Origin: Yersinia enterocolitica subsp. enterocolitica
Lineage (GTDB): Bacteria > Pseudomonadota > Gammaproteobacteria > Enterobacterales > Enterobacteriaceae
Length of the DNA stretch: 64,000 nt
Direction: 5' to 3'
NCBI RefSeq assembly: GCF_901472495.1
Contig: NZ_LR590469.1
Coordinates: 2,666,001-2,730,000, forward strand
Under the pieces are notes generated by a model. It made no database searches. It worked only from the letters and a program-made list of their open reading frames with translations, and was not told where the DNA came from. Positions within the stretch are counted from its first letter, which is position 1, and each line of letters begins with the position of its first letter. This document shows positions 26,677 through 35,044 of the stretch, one piece after another. The translations under genes were made by a program, and so were the position numbers.

Positions 26677-28548
26677 TTATAACGTCGTTAATCCATAACC
26701 ACGTGGATAGAGTATCTGGCTATTATCAGGAGTTCTAATATCCACTGGTAACTTCCCATGTGGCTCGGCCAATACATCTAATTTACCTTTTGGTCCCTGA
26801 AATAGCGTTCTTAGCCCACTGCGGATATTAGTTTCTAAACTGCTTCGTACATTATTGGTCACATCGAACCCGGTAATACCATAAATAGCAATATTCGCCT
26901 TTACGCCGGATAGATAAGCAATATCATAAGGGTTACGACTTGATATAACGACTAAAGGGATATTAGCCTTATTGGCTTCATCAATGATCCGCTGCGCATT
27001 AATTGGTTCGAGTTTAAGATTATAGGTAGCAAGAATAATAAGATCTTGGCCTTTAATCTGTTTGGCGATATCTTCAGGATTTGCATCGCTTTTATCCAGT
27101 TTTATTACTTTATTTTTAACGATAAAGTCAACGTTAAATTTATTAGCAATATCATCAAGATGTTTAGTAATGAGTTCGTTGCGAGGTCTCTCGTCAGAGA
27201 ATACTATTATCTTATTTTGTGGTTTTACTTGATAAGGGAAAACATTATCATTTTTGATTAGTGTGATAGCCTGCTCAGAAATGAAATTTTCAATATTCTT
27301 ATGATTTTTTGATGCGACAACTTTTTCCGCGATAGCAATATCATGCGGTTCAGGAGAAATACGCTTATTCAGTTTGGTGTAAATGACTCGCTGTGCTGAA
27401 TCCTCAATACGTTGTTTAAGCTCAGGATCTTTTGTGGCTTCGGTTTTTAAATAATCATAAAGTGCATCGAGTTGTTCAATACTGGCGCGGTTCTTAATTT
27501 CCATTGGCATTAAGACAATATCATTGCCTGCCATAATGGCCTGCTTGATAGACCAATTACGCTCAAAGTTACTGGTAATCGCGCCCATATCCATAGCATC
27601 TGTCAGGATCAAGCCATCAAACTTGAGCTGATTACGTAAGATATCAGTCAGGATGGGCTTTGATAATGTGGCTGGAGTGCCCACTTTTTCGCCCTTAATA
27701 TTTGTTAACATTGAATTATCCAGAGCTGGCACAACCACATGGGCAGTCATAATTGCATCAGTCACTGGCATGACTTCAACAAAGGGTTTCAGTTCGACTT
27801 GCTGCCATGCATCTTTATCAATATTGACTGCCGGCAAGGAAAAATGTGTATCCGAGGTGACATTTCCATGACCTGGAAAATGTTTGAGTGAGGTGAGTAC
27901 ATTGTATTTGTGAATGCCAATAATATAACTACGGGCTAACTCCGCCACCAACACCGGATCATTGGAATAAGAACGCACGCCAATGACAGGGTTATTCTGA
28001 TTATTATTGACATCAACGACAGGGCCAAAGTTAAAGTTAAAACCCAAGCTAGATAATTCATAACCGTGGATACTTCCGGCCTGCTGAGCAAACTTGGATG
28101 ATCCGGTTGCCCCTAATGCCATATTTCCTGGCATTTCAGTACCTACTCGTAGACGAGTAACATATCCTCCTTCCTGATCGGTGCTAATAAACAGAGGGAG
28201 ATTGCTGCGCGCATTTTGAAGATTATTAATTAACGTAACTGTTTGTGGAATATCAATAAGATTTTCACGGAAAAGAATAATAGAACCTAAATGATAATCG
28301 CGAATCATCTTACTGACAACCTCATTAATCTCAATGAATGCTGTTTTGTCGCTGTTATCGGTATGACTCCATGAGCGAATATCAATCATTAATATTTGCC
28401 CCAATTTTTCTTCAAAACTCATTTTTGAGATGACTTTTTCAGCAGATATCTTTGGCGACAACCACATATCTTTAAGTTGTGCATCTGGAATAATATCTGC
28501 ATAAGAACAGGTGCTAAATAAGAGAATCGCAGCTATTAATTTTTTCAT
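26677..28548 (-). CDS. Exported glycoside hydrolase family 3, NagZ-like beta-N-acetylglucosaminidase
   Basis: 623 residues: signal peptide (~1-17, ends SYA), GH3 catalytic barrel (~35-370) and a C-terminal alpha/beta domain (~415-620). NagZ-type catalytic features are complete: DQEGG at 124-128, KHFPGHG at 222-228, the Asp-x-His general acid/base pair D233/H235 and candidate nucleophile Asp317 (LTDAMDMGA). Cytoplasmic enteric NagZ is ~340 residues without signal or C-terminal domain; this two-domain exported form resembles the Firmicutes extracellular NagZ. It probably removes GlcNAc from GlcNAc-MurNAc chains outside the cytoplasm. First gene of the three-gene cluster, with a GGAGGAG ribosome site and a CRP-like site 58 bases upstream. 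Confidence 0.85.
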   Translation of the reverse strand: MKKLIAAILLFSTCSYADIIPDAQLKDMWLSPKISAEKVISKMSFEEKLGQILMIDIRSWSHTDNSDKTAFIEINEVVSKMIRDYHLGSIILFRENLIDIPQTVTLINNLQNARSNLPLFISTDQEGGYVTRLRVGTEMPGNMALGATGSSKFAQQAGSIHGYELSSLGFNFNFGPVVDVNNNQNNPVIGVRSYSNDPVLVAELARSYIIGIHKYNVLTSLKHFPGHGNVTSDTHFSLPAVNIDKDAWQQVELKPFVEVMPVTDAIMTAHVVVPALDNSMLTNIKGEKVGTPATLSKPILTDILRNQLKFDGLILTDAMDMGAITSNFERNWSIKQAIMAGNDIVLMPMEIKNRASIEQLDALYDYLKTEATKDPELKQRIEDSAQRVIYTKLNKRISPEPHDIAIAEKVVASKNHKNIENFISEQAITLIKNDNVFPYQVKPQNKIIVFSDERPRNELITKHLDDIANKFNVDFIVKNKVIKLDKSDANPEDIAKQIKGQDLIILATYNLKLEPINAQRIIDEANKANIPLVVISSRNPYDIAYLSGVKANIAIYGITGFDVTNNVRSSLETNIRSGLRTLFQGPKGKLDVLAEPHGKLPVDIRTPDNSQILYPRGYGLTTL

Positions 28549-28605
28549 TAACTCCTCCGTTAGTTATGTTAGTCGGGCGATTTTACTTTTTAGCTCACAC
28601 AATAA

Positions 28606-28621
28606 AGTGATAATTATCACA
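28606..28621 (-). promoter_or_regulatory. CRP-like site upstream of the exported glycosidase genes
   Basis: AGTGA-TAATTA-TCACA matches the CRP consensus TGTGA-N6-TCACA at nine of ten positions, 58 bases before the GH3 start. The rest of the AT-rich gap 28549-28903 shows no gene. Confidence 0.6.
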
Positions 28622-28903
28622 GTTGATTGATTCGCCTTTTTACTCAAATAAGGAATAATAACACTTATTTTTTGTGGCTTCATTTCCGTAAACCCACTAT
28701 ACAAGGCGGCAAAGCCAAGAATAACTTATTACCATCAGGAATACTTATTATTAAATTAATCTAAATATAATCACCTAATAGCCACTAGAGTTTGTAGGTA
28801 ATTTCTGATAAAAATAAAACACTAAAAGTAGCATAGGGCAATGAGATAATTAAAATATATTACCTTCATTGCCTTAAGATTTATGAATCAATATGCAAGC
28901 ACA

Positions 28904-29764
28904 TCAGTCATCCAGATTGTTTATTGTCATACTGGCATTCAGAATCAAGGGTTTAGCCATTTCTTTCCGTTGCTGCATCAATGCCAGGAATATCAGATCG
29001 GTTAGGGTATTTTGAGCCGTTCGGGAAGAAATTGAAGAACTTCGCCACTCATTTTCATCCGAAATACTTTCAAGGACATAATCTGCGATCTTAGCCAACG
29101 GCGAGACTTTACTGCCAGTAATCGCGATGACAGTTGCCCCTTGTGCTTTAGCGACTGTTGCTGCAATTCTCATGTCTTTTCTTCTGCCAGTGAAGGAAAG
29201 AACAATTTGTACATCTTTGGGTGTGAGGGTGAGTGCTGCCGCAATCTGCACATGGAGGTCCGCTTCAACCAGGGTCATTATGCCTATTTTTTGTAATTTA
29301 TAGCTCAGGTCTTTTGCAGTAAGTCCTGATCCCCAAATACCCACTATTTGTACGCGCTGCGCAGTATTAATGAGCGAGATCACTTGCTGAAAAACAGAAA
29401 AATTAATCTTCCGCGTTGTTTCCATAATTGACGCCATCTTCTCATGCGCAAGCTTTTGCGCCATCACCATCAATGAGTCTTCGGGTGAAATAGAATTATG
29501 TAGCGCTTTATGTGGATAGGATTTAAATAAGTTATTTCTGCTTAATTCTTCACTGATAGCGATTTTTAGTGCTGGAAAGCCTTTCATACCAATCTTCTGA
29601 CTAAATTTTACAATCGCCGATTGGCTGACGCCTGCATCCTCTGCAAACTGAGAGGAAGATATACTGAGGATAGATTCAGGATTATCAAGAATACATTTCG
29701 CTATTTTTTTCTGGTTTTCAGCCAGTTCAGGTAGTAACCAGGTTATTTCATTCAAAATCGACAT
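28904..29764 (-). CDS. murR: MurR/RpiR-family transcriptional regulator
   Basis: 286 residues: an N-terminal RpiR helix-turn-helix (~1-77, with AEDAGVSQSAIVKFSQKIG) and a C-terminal SIS sugar-phosphate-binding domain (~125-260, VGIWGSGLTAKDLSYKLQKIG, VLSFTGRRKDMRIAATVAKAQGATVIAIT). E. coli MurR represses murQP and is released by MurNAc 6-phosphate. The similarity to E. coli MurR continues into WRSSSISSRTAQN, which supports the same ligand. Divergent from murQP, as in E. coli. Start 29764 (MSILNE) has GGGAAACC upstream; a TTG just before it is unlikely. Confidence 0.88.
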   Translation of the reverse strand: MSILNEITWLLPELAENQKKIAKCILDNPESILSISSSQFAEDAGVSQSAIVKFSQKIGMKGFPALKIAISEELSRNNLFKSYPHKALHNSISPEDSLMVMAQKLAHEKMASIMETTRKINFSVFQQVISLINTAQRVQIVGIWGSGLTAKDLSYKLQKIGIMTLVEADLHVQIAAALTLTPKDVQIVLSFTGRRKDMRIAATVAKAQGATVIAITGSKVSPLAKIADYVLESISDENEWRSSSISSRTAQNTLTDLIFLALMQQRKEMAKPLILNASMTINNLDD

Positions 29765-29918
29765 CAAAGGTTTCCCGTTAAAGACAATAGATTATTCCAG
29801 CCAAATACCTTTTATGACTAAGATGTAACTGCATAAATGTAATGAAGATAATTTATTTATTTGTTCTATTTTATCTGTACTTATTCCTCATAACCCCAGT
29901 GATTAGAATAGATTTTAC

Positions 29919-29934
29919 CGTGATATACATCACG
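29919..29934. promoter_or_regulatory. CRP-like site in the murR-murQ divergent region
   Basis: CGTGA-TATACA-TCACG is a symmetric CRP-like site 57 bases before the murQ ATG. E. coli murQP needs cAMP-CRP, so positive control is plausible. The operator of MurR should also lie in 29765-29991 but I cannot fix its position. Confidence 0.55.
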
Positions 29935-29991
29935 TTTAATAAATAATTAATTACTTAACATCGCCGATAATTTAAATAAAGGGAAGTCCCC

Positions 29992-30900
29992 ATGACGATT
30001 AATCTAAGCTCAATGGTTACGGAAAGCCGAAACCCCGCCAGTTCTCAAATTGATACTCTTTCAGCACTGGAGATACTCAAGGTGATCAATCATGAGGATA
30101 AAAAAGTGCCCTTTGCGGTTGAGGAAAAGCTGCCCGAGATTGCCCAAGCCGTTTCACTTATCGCCGAGGCTTTCACACGCGGCGGTAGATTAATTTACTG
30201 TGGGGCCGGTACTTCCGGACGACTGGGGATTCTGGATGCTAGTGAGTGCCCACCAACATATGGAACGCCACGAGAAATGGTTGTCGGCCTTATCGCTGGC
30301 GGCAACACAGCTATTTTGCAAGCGGTTGAGAATGCAGAAGATAGCCGAGAAATGGGTGAGCAAGACCTGCGTGACCTACATTTCAATGCACGAGATGTGC
30401 TGGTCGGAATTGCAGCCAGTGGCCGCACACCTTATGTGCTGGGGGCGATGGCCTATGCCCATAGTGTTGGGGCTAGTGTAGTGGCGATTTCTTGTAATCA
30501 GAATAGCGAAATGAGTAAAGCGGCAGATATCGCTATTGAGGCGCTGGTTGGCCCTGAGGTTGTCACGGGGTCATCACGGATGAAAGCAGGAACTGCACAG
30601 AAGTTAATTCTGAATATGCTGACAACCGGCGCAATGATTCGCAGTGGAAAAGTGTATAGCAATCTGATGGTAGATGTTGAAGCGACAAACGCCAAGCTGG
30701 TGCAACGTCAGGTAGATATTGTTGTTCAAGCGACGGAGTGCTCCCCCAAGGAGGCACAAGCTGCACTTGATGAATGTAACCGTCACTGCAAAACAGCCAT
30801 TATGATGATTCTGAGTGGTATGTCTGCAGAAGAAGCTGCCGATATCCTTATAAAAAATAAAGGATTCATCCGTAAAGCGCTCAAGGAGATTAAAGTATAA
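29992..30900 (+). CDS. murQ: N-acetylmuramic acid 6-phosphate etherase
   Basis: Cleaves the lactyl ether of MurNAc-6-P to give GlcNAc-6-P and D-lactate in the cytoplasm. 302 residues (E. coli 298), SIS fold. Motifs: YCGAGTSGRLGILDASECPPTYG with Glu85 (equivalent of the catalytic E. coli Glu83) and QAVENAEDS with Glu116 (equivalent of Glu114), GIAASGRTPYVLGA, and TGSSRMKAGTAQKLILNM. AAGGGAAG sets the start. Only two bases separate its stop from murP, so the pair is one operon. Confidence 0.96.
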   Translation: MTINLSSMVTESRNPASSQIDTLSALEILKVINHEDKKVPFAVEEKLPEIAQAVSLIAEAFTRGGRLIYCGAGTSGRLGILDASECPPTYGTPREMVVGLIAGGNTAILQAVENAEDSREMGEQDLRDLHFNARDVLVGIAASGRTPYVLGAMAYAHSVGASVVAISCNQNSEMSKAADIAIEALVGPEVVTGSSRMKAGTAQKLILNMLTTGAMIRSGKVYSNLMVDVEATNAKLVQRQVDIVVQATECSPKEAQAALDECNRHCKTAIMMILSGMSAEEAADILIKNKGFIRKALKEIKV

Positions 30901-30902
30901 AC

Positions 30903-32354
30903 ATGGCGAAAATAACCAGCACTACGATAGACCAGATCTTATTCTTGATTGGCGGGAGTAAGAATATCATCGTCTGTGGAAACTGCATGACGAGGCTGCG
31001 CCTGACCTTAAAAGATCGTCAACTAATACAGCATGAAAACTTAAAAAAGATACCCGGAGTGATGGGGATCGTTAACGGCGATGATCAGTTACAAATCATT
31101 CTCGGGCCGGGCAAAGCTCAAACTGCCAGTGAGATGATGAATAAGGTGCTGAGTTCTGAACCGCAGCCGCAACATGAAAGTACTCAGGATGCAGATTTGC
31201 ATGTACTGGCCAGCCAGACAAAACAGCAAATGAAAGCGAAACAACAAAGTGCTGTTCACAATTTTCTGACCAAATTCGCCACCATATTTACCCCACTGAT
31301 TCCCGGATTCATTGCCGCAGGATTACTGTTGGGGATCGCAACATTGCTCCAGCAAACACTGGCATTGGAGGGTGTGATTCAATCCCCGTGGTTGGCGGCA
31401 CTGATTGCTTACATGAAAGTATTCAGCATCGGTTTATTCACCTTCCTCAGCATTTTGATTGGTTTTAATACACAGAAAGCCTTTGGCGGAACAGGGGTCA
31501 ACGGCGCAATTATCGCTTCGTTGTTTATTTTACGCTATGTGCCGGAAGGCACTGTTGGCTACTACGGTGGGATGGAAAGCTTCTTTGGGCTGGCGATTGA
31601 CCCACGCGGCAACATCATCGGCGTTTTGTTGGCCTGTATGTTAGGTGCCTGGATTGAGCGGCAAGTACGTCGTTGTATTCCCGATAATTTGGATATGATC
31701 CTGACATCGGCGATCACGTTATTGATTACAGGTGCAATCACTTTCGTTGCCATCATGCCAGTCGGGGGCGAGCTATTTAAGGGCATGTCATGGCTGTTTA
31801 TGCATTTAAATGGTAACCCGTTCGGCACCGCGATTCTGGCTGGCTTATTCCTGATTGCCGTAGTGTTCGGTATTCACCAAGGTTTTGTTCCGGTCTATTT
31901 TGCCTTAATGGACGCGCAAGGTTTCAACTCATTATTCCCGATTCTGGCGATGGCAGGAGCGGGTCAGGTGGGTGCAGCACTGGCACTATATGCCCGTTCG
32001 CCAAAAGGTTCCGTCCTGCGTACACAGATTAAAGGGGCCATTTTCCCTGGATTATTAGGGATTGGTGAGCCACTTATTTATGGTGTGACATTACCGCGCC
32101 TAAAACCTTTTATTACGGCCTGTTTAGGTGGTGCTGTCGGCGGCTTCTTTATCGGTCTGGTTGCCTGGTTGGGGCTGCCGGTTGGCTTGAATACGGTGTT
32201 TGGCCCATCGGGATTGGTGTCTATTCCACTCATGACATCAGCCCAGGGGATTTTCGCCGGAATGATGGTTTACGTGGTTGGCCTTCTCATCTCATATGCT
32301 GCGGGTTTTATTCTGACGTGGTTTTTCGGCCATAAAGATATTGATTTAAGCTAA
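30903..32354 (+). CDS. murP: PTS MurNAc-specific EIIBC component
   Basis: Imports MurNAc and phosphorylates it at C6. 483 residues: EIIB (~1-85, phosphorylation Cys28 in CGNCMTRLRL), a linker, then a glucose-superfamily EIIC domain (~115-480) with many membrane spans and the substrate motif LLGIGEPLIYGVTLPRLKPF. No EIIA domain is present, so it must use EIIA-Glc (Crr), as E. coli MurP does. Product feeds MurQ encoded just upstream. Confidence 0.94.
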   Translation: MAKITSTTIDQILFLIGGSKNIIVCGNCMTRLRLTLKDRQLIQHENLKKIPGVMGIVNGDDQLQIILGPGKAQTASEMMNKVLSSEPQPQHESTQDADLHVLASQTKQQMKAKQQSAVHNFLTKFATIFTPLIPGFIAAGLLLGIATLLQQTLALEGVIQSPWLAALIAYMKVFSIGLFTFLSILIGFNTQKAFGGTGVNGAIIASLFILRYVPEGTVGYYGGMESFFGLAIDPRGNIIGVLLACMLGAWIERQVRRCIPDNLDMILTSAITLLITGAITFVAIMPVGGELFKGMSWLFMHLNGNPFGTAILAGLFLIAVVFGIHQGFVPVYFALMDAQGFNSLFPILAMAGAGQVGAALALYARSPKGSVLRTQIKGAIFPGLLGIGEPLIYGVTLPRLKPFITACLGGAVGGFFIGLVAWLGLPVGLNTVFGPSGLVSIPLMTSAQGIFAGMMVYVVGLLISYAAGFILTWFFGHKDIDLS

Positions 32355-32370
32355 TTGCGATGATTAATTT

Positions 32371-32392
32371 GGCCCTGCTACATCGCAGGGCC
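32371..32392. terminator. Hairpin between convergent murP and glsA
   Basis: GGCCCTGC-TACATC-GCAGGGCC is an 8-bp perfect GC-rich stem, 16 bases after the murP stop and 12 bases before the glsA stop. The T-run is poor on either side, so termination efficiency is uncertain. Confidence 0.55.
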
Positions 32393-32403
32393 GCTACCCG
32401 AGA

Positions 32404-33345
32404 TTAAAGCGAACCTTTATATAGGTTATATCCCAACTGTTGCGCCACTGATGCCACCATTTTTTGGCCGCGTACACTATTGCCTACCGGGTCAAGGGGC
32501 GGCGAAAATGCCGCAATCCCCATGACACCGGGCACTACCGCCAGGATCCCACCACCGACACCACTTTTACCCGGTAAACCCACGGTATATGCCCAATCTC
32601 CAGAGCTGCCATACATCCCTTCCATGGTCATTTCAGCCAAAATAAATGGCGTATTGCTGGCCGTCAGCACCTGCTTTTTAGTCACAGGGTTGACTCCCGC
32701 CGCCGCAAAGGTTGCCCCCATGGTGGCCAGTTCAATAGTATTGAGCAATGTTGAACACTGACGTGTGTATACGTCACAAGCCTCCATCGGGTCGCAATAC
32801 ATGGCCTGAGCCGAATAAAGCAGCCATGCAATGGCGCGATTGTGAAAATTGGTGGTTTGTTCTGAATGGTTAACTTCATCCGAAAGTGCAATCGGGGCAC
32901 CAACCAGTTGCTGTTGCATGTCCAGAATCCGTGCCCAGCGCTCTTCTCTATTACTGGCCTTAATCGCACTTACTGTCGACATCGCTCCTGCATTTACCAA
33001 TGGCGACAATGGCTTACCATTGTGCAGCTCCAACGCAATGACCGAGTTAAAAGGTAAACCGGTAGGATCTGCGCCTATCTTGTCTTGCACAGCTTGCGGG
33101 CCAATATCTTCTAGCGCTAAGGCAAGAGAGCACACTTTCGAAATAGATTCCAAGGCAAAACGAAAATCGGTATCACCTTGCGAAATAATATCGCCATCAA
33201 TCGTGACAATGGCCAACCCAGCAAGCTGACTGGGAACACTGGCCAGATAAGGAATGTAGCTGGCATTCGCCCCTCCGGCGAGGGTGGAATATTGTGAATA
33301 ACTATCCTTAACAACGTGATTCAAGCGAGCTAGGTCAATAGTCAT
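32404..33345 (-). CDS. glsA: Glutaminase
   Basis: Hydrolyses glutamine to glutamate and ammonia; the ammonia can itself neutralise acid. 313 residues, serine-dependent beta-lactamase-fold glutaminase. The catalytic Ser-x-x-Lys is in FALESISKVCSLALA (~residue 66), followed by NSVIALELHNGKPLSPLVNAGAM and the late GLPGKSGVGGGILAVVPG motif. Third in the gadB-gadC-glsA direction with a 69-base gap. Glutamate made here would feed GadB. Confidence 0.93.
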   Translation of the reverse strand: MTIDLARLNHVVKDSYSQYSTLAGGANASYIPYLASVPSQLAGLAIVTIDGDIISQGDTDFRFALESISKVCSLALALEDIGPQAVQDKIGADPTGLPFNSVIALELHNGKPLSPLVNAGAMSTVSAIKASNREERWARILDMQQQLVGAPIALSDEVNHSEQTTNFHNRAIAWLLYSAQAMYCDPMEACDVYTRQCSTLLNTIELATMGATFAAAGVNPVTKKQVLTASNTPFILAEMTMEGMYGSSGDWAYTVGLPGKSGVGGGILAVVPGVMGIAAFSPPLDPVGNSVRGQKMVASVAQQLGYNLYKGSL

Positions 33346-33414
33346 AACACTGACTCCAACACTAAATATTATTGAGCAGGGGGCCGAAGCCGCCCTGTAT
33401 GAAGAGGAAGGGCG

Positions 33415-34971
33415 TTAGCTTTTCGGTGCTTTTGCAGCCGCCGCAGTGACGTCATTGGTATGTGTCGCCGAAGTGCTCGGAATACCTGGATGACTATTTT
33501 CTGCTTGCCAAGTAAATGGGGCGAAATCGCTATTTTCATCACGCCAGTGAGGTTTACGAACGATATAAATCAAGAATGGCAAAATGACAAAGAACAGTGT
33601 GGAAGCGATCAGAATACCGACATATTCTGTTGGGCTACCTACCGTAATTTGGCTGGGTGGAATAAAGCTGAATACGAAAGCCAGAATTGAGCCAATAAGC
33701 CCCGCTCCACCAATAATCCACATGCCGATTGCTCCTCCGGGAATATGATATGGGCGTGGACGATTTGGTTGACTGTAACGCAGATAAATTGCAGAGCTGA
33801 ACATCAGCATATACATGATGAGATATAAGATAACGGTCATTTGACTCATTATTTGATACGCCGCCTGCACCGAAGGTAATACCACAAACAGTATTGCCAA
33901 CAAGGAAACCAGCAGAGCCTGTAACAGCAGAATATGGGTCGCCATGCCATTCTTATTGGTATGTTGCCACCAGCGTGGCAAATAACCCGCTTTCGCCACT
34001 ACCAACAAACCTGAAGATGGGCCAGCAACCCAGGTCACCACCCCCGCCAGCACGCCAATAGCCAAAGCAAAAGCAACCACTGGCCCCAACCATTCCAAAT
34101 GCGCCCACTTGAACATATCGTCATAGGCCACCAATAGACTTTGCGTTAGGCTGATATCAGACTGTGGAATAACAAAAGCGATTGCCAGAGTTCCTAATAC
34201 GAAAATAAGTACCGTCCCCACGGCCGATAACATAATAGCAATGGGATAGTTTCTATTCGGGTTATCCACATCTTTAACATGGATGGCATTCATCTCCATA
34301 CCGGCATAGAACAAGAAAATACTGGCGGCCAGCACCACATTATCAAAGTTGGTAAAGTCGGGAACCACCTGCTCCCAAGATAATTCTATTTGTGGAGTCC
34401 CACCGCCAATTAAGTAAGAAAAACCCAGCACAATCAAAATCACCGCAGGAATAATCGTACCGATAATACCGCCCCATTTTGAAACTTTGGCGAATGTATC
34501 GACGCCTTTAAAGGCAATAAAGGTGGCGAGCCAATAAATAAATAGCACTATTCCCAAGACAAAGAATTTATTGGCAGACAGGGCCTCGTCCCATCTTTGC
34601 TCTGGGCCGATAAAGGCCAGTGATACCGCGGCAAATGTCAGTGCGGTGGGGAACCAGACGGTCACCTCAACCCACAGCATAAACATGGCAAGAAAAGCTA
34701 AACGCGGGCCAAATGCTTCGCCAACCCAGCGAAATACCCCACCTTTTTCAGGCCAGCCTGTGGCTAATTCCGCCGCCACCAGTGAGACCGGAATTAAGAA
34801 AAATACCGCAGCAAACAGATAATAGAAAATTGAACTCAGGCCATATTCGGCTTCAGCGGGTAATCCCCTGAGGCTAACCACAGCCACGATATTCATGATC
34901 GCCAGTGTAGCGATACTCAGCTTTTTAACTGGAACAGCGGATTTACCTGTCCCGGAGCTATTATTCGACAT
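33415..34971 (-). CDS. gadC: Glutamate/GABA antiporter
   Basis: APC-family exchanger of 518 residues (E. coli GadC 511) that takes up glutamate and exports GABA, removing one proton per cycle. About 12 membrane segments; N-terminal signature IMNIVAVVSLRGLPAEAEYGLSS and the GADC-type FYAGMEMNAIHVKDVDNPNRNYP. The C-terminal ~50 residues (HWRDENSDFAPFTWQAEN...) correspond to the pH-gated C-plug, with a divergent Ala/Thr-rich end. 73 bases after gadB on the same strand. Confidence 0.93.
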   Translation of the reverse strand: MSNNSSGTGKSAVPVKKLSIATLAIMNIVAVVSLRGLPAEAEYGLSSIFYYLFAAVFFLIPVSLVAAELATGWPEKGGVFRWVGEAFGPRLAFLAMFMLWVEVTVWFPTALTFAAVSLAFIGPEQRWDEALSANKFFVLGIVLFIYWLATFIAFKGVDTFAKVSKWGGIIGTIIPAVILIVLGFSYLIGGGTPQIELSWEQVVPDFTNFDNVVLAASIFLFYAGMEMNAIHVKDVDNPNRNYPIAIMLSAVGTVLIFVLGTLAIAFVIPQSDISLTQSLLVAYDDMFKWAHLEWLGPVVAFALAIGVLAGVVTWVAGPSSGLLVVAKAGYLPRWWQHTNKNGMATHILLLQALLVSLLAILFVVLPSVQAAYQIMSQMTVILYLIMYMLMFSSAIYLRYSQPNRPRPYHIPGGAIGMWIIGGAGLIGSILAFVFSFIPPSQITVGSPTEYVGILIASTLFFVILPFLIYIVRKPHWRDENSDFAPFTWQAENSHPGIPSTSATHTNDVTAAAAKAPKS

Positions 34972-35044
34972 AATTTATCCACCTTATTTGCGGGCATGAC
35001 GCCATCTTGGAGCTTAATAATCAGAATAAAGACCACCATCCGGT

